From an uncultured Pseudomonadota bacterium (GTDB lineage Bacteria; Pseudomonadota; Gammaproteobacteria; Methylococcales; Methylomonadaceae), in contig CAIQDI010000028.1 of the NCBI GenBank assembly GCA_903870545.1, positions 1 to 64,000 on the forward strand: a stretch of 64,000 bases of DNA, read 5' to 3'. The translations under genes and the position numbers were made by a program. Below, piece by piece: positions 35,641-44,300 of the stretch; the first letter of the stretch is position 1, and every line of letters starts with the position of its first letter. The notes beneath the pieces were generated by a model. It searched no databases. It had not been told where the DNA came from and saw only the letters and a program-made list of their open reading frames with translations.

Positions 35641-37446
35641 ATGATAACCAAAAAAACACTCGTGGCGTTATTGGCTAGTTCGCTTATTTTGCCTGTGATG
35701 GCGGACGAAAAAGAAGAATTAGTGAATCTAAAAAAAGAAATTGCTGGTGAACGTGAAGAATTATTAACACTAAAAAATACGACGGTTAATTTGATTGATG
35801 TCTTTGTGCAACAAGGTTTGCTGGATAAAGATAAAGCGGCGCAACTTGTCAAAGCAGCTGAAGCCAAAGCGCAAGCCACCACTAAACAAGAATTAGCCAA
35901 AGAAGCCACGCAAGTTGCCGAAGATTCTGCCAAAAATCCAAAACGAGTGCGCGTCACTTATGTGCCTGATTTTGTGAAAGAAGAAATTCGTCAGCAAGTC
36001 ATTTCAGATTTAAAAGGTGAAGTCGTTGCTGAAGTGAAAGCCGATGCAAAAGAAGAAAAATGGGGCGTTCCTGCCGCGTTACCCGATTGGATAAATCGCA
36101 TTAAAATCACTGGTGACGCACGTTTGCGAGCGCAAGAAGATTTTTTTGCCGACGGCAGCCCAAGTCAAAATGTGTTGAACAATCCGTATTATGATTATTT
36201 GTCGATTAACAAAGATGGCGGACATTTGGCAGCGCGTAATAAAAATGAAGAATTGCAAAATACGTCGGCGGATAGATTACGTTTTCGGGAACGGTTTCGT
36301 TTAGGAATCGACGCGCAAGTGACCGACGGATTAAAAGCGGGAATTCGGTTATCCACAACGAATCAATTTAGTCCCGTTTCGAGTAATCAAACGCTTGGTA
36401 ATACGGGGCAATCGTATCAAGTTGCTATCGATAGAGCCTACATTCAATATGATTTTTTGGATAATCAGCGCAACGATTGGTTTAGTGTTTACGCGGGACG
36501 GATTGCGAATCCGTGGATGTCTACGGAAATGGTTTACAGTCCTGATTTGAGTTTTGAAGGGGTCGCGGGAACATTCCGTTGGCATTTCAATCAAAGCGAT
36601 GCAACGGTTAAAAATTACCATGCCGCTGAACCTAACTCGCGTTTTGGTTTGCAAACTGGAGCGCAAACGCCCGATTCCGTTTTTATGACATTAGGCGCGT
36701 TTCCGTTGCAAGAAGTGAATTTATCAACGGCGGATAAATGGTTATTTGGCGGACAAGTTGGTGCAGATTGGCTGGTACGAAATGATGACCGTGCGAAAAT
36801 TGCGGCGGCTTATTACGATTACGAAAACATTCGCGCTCAAGCTAATCCGCGCAATGGTTTTACTAACGATTGGACTGCGCCGCAATTTATGCAAAAAGGC
36901 AATTCACTTGTCCCGATTAACGTGAATGATGGTTTTAATAGTCGATGCACCGACAGTCAAAGCGCAGTCGGACAAGGTTGTTTGTACGGTTTGGCTTCGG
37001 ATTTCAAAATTTTCAATGTCACGGCAATGTATGATTTTACTGGTTTCGGTGACACGCACGTTTTGTTGACGGCGGATTACGCCAAGAATATCGGCTTTAA
37101 TCAGAATCGAATTGCGAAAGAATTTAAACAAACGATTACGCCACAAACCAACGCTTATCAAGTTCGTTTAGACGTGGGCGATCAAGAAATTAAACGTTTC
37201 AATGATTGGAATACGTTTATCGCTTATCGTTATTTAGAACGTGATGCGGTGTTAGATGCTTACACGGACTCTGTTTTTCATCAAGGCGGCACCAATGCGA
37301 AAGGTTGGATTTTGGGCGCGAATTACGGCATTGCCAAAAATACTTGGTTGAATTTACGTTGGTTCAGCACAGATAGCATCGAGCCTGTCAATAACAAACC
37401 GCTGAGTATTGATACCGTGACGTTAGATTTAAATGTTCGTTTATAA
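35641..37446 (+). CDS. Putative outer-membrane porin with N-terminal coiled coil
   Basis: The protein has 601 residues with a signal peptide ending at VMA-DE. Residues about 22-145 are charged and heptad-like (KEELVNLKKEIAGEREELL, then a Lys/Ala-rich part). The remainder is a beta barrel beginning INRIKITGDARLRAQEDFF and ending TVTLDLNVRL, which fits the 'putative porin' family. Most strands alternate aromatic residues. The N-terminal coiled coil could bind peptidoglycan or reach TonB. It lies 15 bases after tonB with AAAAGGAC as ribosome site. The substrate is unknown. Confidence 0.85.
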   Translation: MITKKTLVALLASSLILPVMADEKEELVNLKKEIAGEREELLTLKNTTVNLIDVFVQQGLLDKDKAAQLVKAAEAKAQATTKQELAKEATQVAEDSAKNPKRVRVTYVPDFVKEEIRQQVISDLKGEVVAEVKADAKEEKWGVPAALPDWINRIKITGDARLRAQEDFFADGSPSQNVLNNPYYDYLSINKDGGHLAARNKNEELQNTSADRLRFRERFRLGIDAQVTDGLKAGIRLSTTNQFSPVSSNQTLGNTGQSYQVAIDRAYIQYDFLDNQRNDWFSVYAGRIANPWMSTEMVYSPDLSFEGVAGTFRWHFNQSDATVKNYHAAEPNSRFGLQTGAQTPDSVFMTLGAFPLQEVNLSTADKWLFGGQVGADWLVRNDDRAKIAAAYYDYENIRAQANPRNGFTNDWTAPQFMQKGNSLVPINVNDGFNSRCTDSQSAVGQGCLYGLASDFKIFNVTAMYDFTGFGDTHVLLTADYAKNIGFNQNRIAKEFKQTITPQTNAYQVRLDVGDQEIKRFNDWNTFIAYRYLERDAVLDAYTDSVFHQGGTNAKGWILGANYGIAKNTWLNLRWFSTDSIEPVNNKPLSIDTVTLDLNVRL

Positions 37447-37456
37447 GGAAAACGCG

Positions 37457-38134
37457 ATGGGTCGATTACATTTTTCAATCGTTGCGCTATTTGTATTGGC
37501 GACTACGTTGTGGCAATCAGAAACGTACGCCGAAGTGGCACCGAAACAAAGTGATGCGGCACAACAAGCCTTGAAAAAAGCGCAAGGGGTTTTACGGCAA
37601 TTGAATGAAGAAAAAGCGGTGATTGAAGCAGAGAAAAAAACGCTTTCAGACGAAAAAACCGCGTTGCAAATGCAAGTTGAAAAACTTGAAACGGCGTTAA
37701 AGCAACTCGCGCCACTTCAAGCGGAAATCACGCTGCAAAAATCCGCCGCCGATTCATTACGCAACAGCAATGGCGCGTTAAATTCGCAATTATCTCGTTC
37801 GCAAGCTAACGAACGTGATTTGAATAAAAAATTACAAGGCACGGTCGCGCAAGCAAAATTGATTCAAGGCGATAATCAACGTTTAGTTTCAGCTGTTCAA
37901 GAGCGTGAACGTTGGATTGGGCGTTGCGGCGAAAAAAATCGTGACGTAATTGCGGCGGCAAATGAATTGAGTGCAAAATATCAAAGCAAAAGCGCGTGGG
38001 CAACGTTGAGTGAAATCGAACCTTTTACAGGAATTGGCAATGTTGATACGCAAAATACAGTGCAAAATTATCAGTTTAAATTAGACGATTTGAACGTGAC
38101 ACCATTTGAAAAAGAGGTAACAGCGCGACATTAA
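37457..38134 (+). CDS. Periplasmic coiled-coil protein of the TPS-Ton operon
   Basis: The protein has 225 residues from the ATG at 37457, preceded by AAGGA. The signal peptide ends near TYA-EVA. Residues about 30-160 form a long coiled coil (KKAQGVLRQLNEEKAVIEAEKK and similar heptads). A short C-terminal region holds a Cys (IGRCGEKNRD) and a Trp/Phe-containing end. It is the last gene of the operon, 10 bases after the porin. It may be a periplasmic spacer or scaffold for the Ton complex. I do not recognise a named family. Confidence 0.75.
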   Translation: MGRLHFSIVALFVLATTLWQSETYAEVAPKQSDAAQQALKKAQGVLRQLNEEKAVIEAEKKTLSDEKTALQMQVEKLETALKQLAPLQAEITLQKSAADSLRNSNGALNSQLSRSQANERDLNKKLQGTVAQAKLIQGDNQRLVSAVQERERWIGRCGEKNRDVIAAANELSAKYQSKSAWATLSEIEPFTGIGNVDTQNTVQNYQFKLDDLNVTPFEKEVTARH

Positions 38135-38300
38135 ATTAGGCGTTAATTATGAGCGTGAGTGCGCTAGCTAAAGTAAATCGAATTAGAAACAACGAAGTAA
38201 AGTTGAGTTGTATTCATTGCCACAGTTGGTTTGCGTCAAATCCAATAATTTAAAACTGAATGCTATTCACTAAAAACAATATGGAAATAAACTTCTTTCA

Positions 38301-38309
38301 TGCTAGAAT
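38301..38309 (+). promoter_or_regulatory. Extended -10 promoter of the giant adhesin gene
   Basis: TGCTAGAAT is an extended -10 element (TGn before TAGAAT), 37 bases before the ATG at 38346. The -35 region at normal spacing is a weak ATGGAA. The same nonamer lies upstream of rpoH on the other strand. Confidence 0.5.
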
Positions 38310-38345
38310 TTCAAACGTGGTTAAACTTAATTTTTGGGGTGTTTC

Positions 38346-41300
38346 ATGACAACAATTTACTTCATCGATGCTTCCGTATCGAATTATCAGTCTATAGAAA
38401 ACGAGCTAGGTGCGAGTGCTACGATTGTCGTTTTACAACCCAATAAAAACGGTTTGGAACAAATTACAAATTATCTAGCCGTTGCGAATGCAACAAATTT
38501 AGATGCTATTCATATTTTTTCACACGGCTCGGCGGGCGAATTATTATTAGGTAATTCAACTGTTTCAACCGACACGCTAAATCAACATGCTGATTTGTTG
38601 GCAAAAATTGGGCAATCACTTTCAAGCACCGGCGATATTTTACTTTATGGTTGCGATGTCGCGCAGGGTGAAGTTGGTCAAAATTTCGTTAATACCCTAG
38701 CCAATTTAACAGGTGCCGATGTTGCCGCCTCCAATGATTTAACAGGTTCTGCCGCGTTGGGTGGCGATTGGGATTTGGAAGTTAAGACTGGTGTGGTTGA
38801 GGCGAGGGCGGTTGTTGATTTGGGTTATGGAGCAGTACTAGTAGCAACAGCACCAACAGCAGCAAATAAACAACTAGCTGCTTACGCCGAAGACGGTACA
38901 TATACTACAACTACAATAACTAGCAGCAATTTTTCTTTCGCTGATGTTAATGGTGATTCATTCAGAGGCGTATTCATTACCGCTAATAATGCGACATCTA
39001 CTCAAGGTACATGGGAATACCAAATTGGTAGTGCTTCTTCTTGGACAGCTATCATCCCCTTAACGACTCAAGGATTTTATATTGCAGCTTCGTCAAGCAA
39101 CTCGATTCACTTCAAGTCTGCAACTAATTATAACGGTGCTGTAGGGAGTTTAAGTTTCGTAGTGGATTCTAGTTCGGACACGACGACACGCGCGAATGGC
39201 AGTTCTTACACTTTGTATAGTGGGTCAACAAATTACTCAGCCACATCCGCACCATACACACTAAGCCAAGCAGACATAACGGCTGTTAATGATGCACCCA
39301 CAGCCACTAATTTAAACGCCGCTGAAAATTTCACAGAGGATGCAACTTCTGTCAGTTTGACCGATATTGTTATTAGCGACGTTGATACAGACGCAACTGA
39401 AACCGCCACATTAACGCTATCGGATAAAAATGCAGGGGTTTTTTCGACAGCAACAGGGTCAAGTTTCAACAGTGGCACGGGCGTTTGGACAGCGACTAGC
39501 ACTTTGGCAAACGTTAATATTTTGTTAGCCAATGTTACCTTCACACCAGCGGCTAACTACGATAAAAACTTTACAATTGCTACTTCTGTCACAGATGGTA
39601 CGGCTACGGCTATCACTGAAACAAAAACTGTTACAGTAACCGCTGTCAACGATGCACCCACAGTCACTAGTTTAAACACCGCTGAAAGTTTCACAGAAGA
39701 TGCAACTTCTGTGAGTTTGACCGATATTGTTATTAGCGACGTTGATACAGGCGCAACTGAAACCGCCACATTAACGCTATCGGATAAAAATGCAGGGGTT
39801 TTTTCGACAGCAACAGGGTCAAGTTTCAACAGTGGCACGGGCGTTTGGACAGCGACTGGCACTTTGGCAAACGTTAATACTTTGTTAGCCAATGTTACCT
39901 TCACACCAGCGGCTAACTACGATAAAAACTTTACAATTGCTACTTCTGTCACAGATGGTACGGCTACGGCTATCACTGAAACAAAAACTGTTACAGTAAC
40001 CGCAGTTAATGACGCACCTGTTCTTGCCAACACCATTCCCACTATTATTCAAGTAGCTGGCGCACCAACGCCTGTTAGCAATAGTGTTATTGGTACTTTG
40101 GTTTCATCATTAGCTAGTAGTTCTAATGTTACGGATGTTGATGGAACAGGATTAGGTATTGCAATTACTGCTGTAGACAGCACGCAAGGTAATTGGTGGT
40201 ACACCACAAACAATGGTACCAATTGGACACTGGTTAATCCTGTTACAACTCCAACTACTCCTGTTGTATCTGCTACAAACGCATTATTTTTAGCCGCTGA
40301 TGCAAATACTCGTTTATATTTTGATCCTACATCGACAGGTACATTTTCGATAACAGCTGGTGCCACTTTCAAAGCATGGGATCAAACAGACAGCCTTGCA
40401 AATGGCTCTAAACACACTACTTTTGTTTCAGGCAGTTCAGGTTCGTTCATTGGTTCAGTTTCTAGTAATAACGCTAACGCGCCTGTTTCTGTTGTTAATG
40501 CTGATTTATTGGATACGGTAGCACTCGATGATTTTTCAAGTGTCATTCGCGCAGGTACTGAAGCTGCCAAGAATTATAAAGTTCGCGGTAACACTACAGC
40601 GTCAAATTTTACCGATTTTGATGACAGTGATACCTCAAAACCGACACATCATCGTTACGATCAGGAATCAGGTGCGAGCCAATCTGTAACGAAGTATGTA
40701 GACAGATATGCTGTAAATACGACTGATGCTAACCATATACTGAAAAACGTAGATACTACTACTTTTGATCACAATGAATACAAAATAGGCAGTTATGGTA
40801 CGCTGTACCTGAAGGATGGCAGCTCAACAACGGCTGCTTCTTACGTTTATGTGCCAGATGATGCAGCGGTTAATGCTCTTAATGCAGGTTTCTATACAGA
40901 AACTTTCGGTGTTAAGCATTACACAAGTTATTCAAATAAAGCGTTTTCAGGTTATACAAAAACAGACACCGTCACTTTTACCATTGTTGGCGTTAATGAT
41001 GCGCCGATATTCACAAGTTTGACTTCATCAGTCGCTGCCGGAAACGAAGATAATCAAATTTCGGTTTCTTTTATTGATTTAACCACGCAAGGTAATGAAA
41101 GTGATGTTGATGGGAGCGTTGCGGCTTTCACAGTAAAAGCGGTGTCAACGGGTACGTTGAAAATGGGTACCAGCGTAAATTCAGCGGCTGATTTTTCAAT
41201 TACGAATAACACTATTGATTCAACACATTTTGCTTATTGGACACCTGATGCCAATGCAAATGGAACGCTCAATGCGTTTACGGTGGTTGCGAAAGACAGT

Positions 41301-44300
41301 AACGGTTTAGAATCTTCAACCGCAGCAGTTCAAGCACAAATTGCAGTCGCAGCGGTTAATGATGTGCCTAGTTTTACCAAAAGCAGTAATCAAACCATCG
41401 ACGAAGATGCTGGAGCGCAAACTGTTTCAGGTTGGGCAGCTTCCTTGTCAAAAGGTGGCGGCAGTGATGAAACCAATCAAACCTTGAGTTTCATCGTCAC
41501 TAACGACAACAGTCAACTATTTTCAGTTGCGCCCTCTGTTGATAACACCGGTAAATTAACTTACACACCGGCGGCAAATGCAAACGGTTCGGCAACTGTG
41601 TCTGTGCAAATTCATGATACAGGTGGTACGACAATTGGTGGTGTTGACACAAGTGCTGCACAAACATTTGCTATCACTGTCACTCCGGTTAATGACGCAC
41701 CGACTTTCACGAGTTTTTCAGAAGCCGTAGCGACTGGAAATGAAGATACTCAAATTTCTGTAACCATGGGTGATTTATCGGGTAAAGGCAACGAAAATGA
41801 TGTTGATGGACTCGATACCGTTACAGCTTTCATCGTTAAAGCACTCACGTCGGGAACATTAAAAATTGGTGCAAATTCTGTTTCAGCGACAGCGTGGAAT
41901 GCAACGACAAATAAAACCATTGATGCAACGCATATTGCTTATTGGACACCTGCCGCCAATGCGAATGGAACGCTCGATGCGTTTACGGTAGTTGCTAAAG
42001 ATGATGGCGGTTTAGAATCTTCAACTCCCGTGCAGGCGCAAATTGCAGTTACAGCCGTCAATGATTTACCGCAATTCACAGATTCCAGTCATATCACCCT
42101 TACCGATACGTCAGCCTCTGATACATTTGTAAACCAAACAGGTCAATTAACAGCAACCGATGTTGATACGGGGTCAACTCAAACTTACGGAGCGACTTCT
42201 AGTTCATCAGTTAGCTTCACTTCGGGTGGTAAAACTTATGATTTAGCCGTAACGGGCGGTTATGGCGTACTGCATGTTAAATCCACGTCTGGTGATTATG
42301 TTTATGTACCAGACAGCAGCGTGATTAACGCAATTAGTTTACCTTCAAATCCCGTTGATTCTTTCACGGTGTCTGTATCAGATGGTTTTGATTCTCCCGT
42401 TACAAAACCGCTGACTGTCAGCATCACGGGAGCGAATGATACGCCTATTATTTTGCAACAATTCGCCTCTATTGATATTGCCGACACCGCGAATCAACTC
42501 GAGAATTTTTCGTCAATTGTGGGTGATGTTAGCGCAACGGATGCAGAAAGTTCTGCATTAACTTACAGCATTGAAACTTCTCCGGTTTTAAGTGCGAGTT
42601 ATGGCGTGTTAACGATTGATTCGTCAACGGGTAAATACACGTTTAACCCAGATGAATCCAAAATTAACGGATTATTAGCAACTGACGCGCCAGTCCAGTC
42701 TGTCTATACATTAAAAGTGGCTGACACACAGGGCGGATTCGTTACACAGGATTTAATCGTCAATATCACAGGTGCAAATGACGATCCGAGCTTAACTGTC
42801 GATGCAACGGCAACGGCATTAACTGTAACAGATACCGCGTTACCGGATGTTTTTTCAGCATTGACGGGAAGTTTAAAAGGGTCTGCGCCTGATTCAGGAG
42901 TTACTTATAGTGTTACTGGCGGAACTACTGACACTAGCAATCTGGATCTTATTTCAAAAACAACCGATTTCGGAACATTAACGGTTTCAAAATCTGCTGG
43001 TACGTTCTCATTTTTACCTAACCCTGTAAAAGTGAATAGTTTGAAAGCAGATCTAAATGGTGTTAGTGACGAGTTTGTTGTGCAAACTATCTCAAATTCA
43101 GGTACACATGTAACGAAGACATTAACCTATAACTTTGTCGGTGCAAATGACAATCCGTTATTAACAGGTTCATTGGCAACATTGGCGCATGGTACAGAAG
43201 ATACTGCCTATAACATTTCGGCAAGTGATTTATTAACTGGTTACACCGATGTTGATAGCACGCCGTTATCGGTTTCAGATTTACACGCTACTAATGGTGA
43301 TATTACAGTTAGTGGTAGTGATTTTATTTTTACACCGCACCCTAATTTCAATGGGACTGTCGATTTAACTTACACTGTCAATGACAATGATAGTGGCTCG
43401 GTTAACGACGCTGCCCAAGATTTTGTATTAAATGCCGTTAACGATGCTCCCATTGCAACGGACAATCTGTTTGTCATCGATGAAGATAATAGCCACACAT
43501 TCAGCAGTGGTTCAGCCGTCACTAATTTTGGTTACAGTGACATTGAAAATGATGCGATGGTTGGTATTAAAATTATCAGCATACCCGATGTTAGCGAGGG
43601 TGTTTTAAAATTAAGAACGGCTACTCTTGCTAATGGTGCTGAGATTGCTCAAGCGGATATTAGCAATTTAAAATTTGTACCAGCTTCTAACTTCAATGGC
43701 ACGGCAAAATTTGACTTCAAAGTCGCTGATGTCGCTGATAATGGTGGTTACAGCAAAGATGCTCAAACCATTACATTTACAGTCAACGCCATTAACGATG
43801 CACCCACAGCTGCAAACAATACTATTACGCTGGATGAAGATAGCACTCATATATTCAGCATCGGTGAGTTTGGATACAGCGACGTTGAAAATTCGCCTAT
43901 TAGTAGTATTACCATCGGCACATTACCGTCCGCTGGTGTGTTAGCATTCGATAACAGTACAAATGTAATCCACGCTGACGATACGATTGACAGTGGCAGC
44001 ATTGAACATTTGACTTTTGCGCCAGCTCTTAATGAAAACGGTGCAACGTATGCGGATTTCACATTTACAGTGAATGACGGCACAATTGAAAGTAGTTCAG
44101 CTAATACTATTTCATTAGCGGTTACGCCTGTTAATGATGCGCCTACATTCACCACCTTGTCTTCAGCCGTTAAAACAGGTAATGCTAACAGCGCAATTAC
44201 GGTCAACTTTGCCGATTTAACCAGCAAAGGCAATGAAGCCGACATTGATGGCACTGTTGATGCTTTTGTTGTAAAAGCACTTAGTTCAGGAACGTTAAAA

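Noticed and set aside
36001-37446. Possible TonB-dependent receptor identity for the barrel protein after tonB
   Set aside because: No plug domain or TonB box was visible, and the N-terminal coiled coil plus barrel fits a porin better.
39233-40372. Minus-strand open frames of about 100 codons opposite the adhesin repeats
   Set aside because: They are mirror frames of low-complexity repeat coding sequence, appear twice because the DNA is duplicated, and have no ribosome sites.
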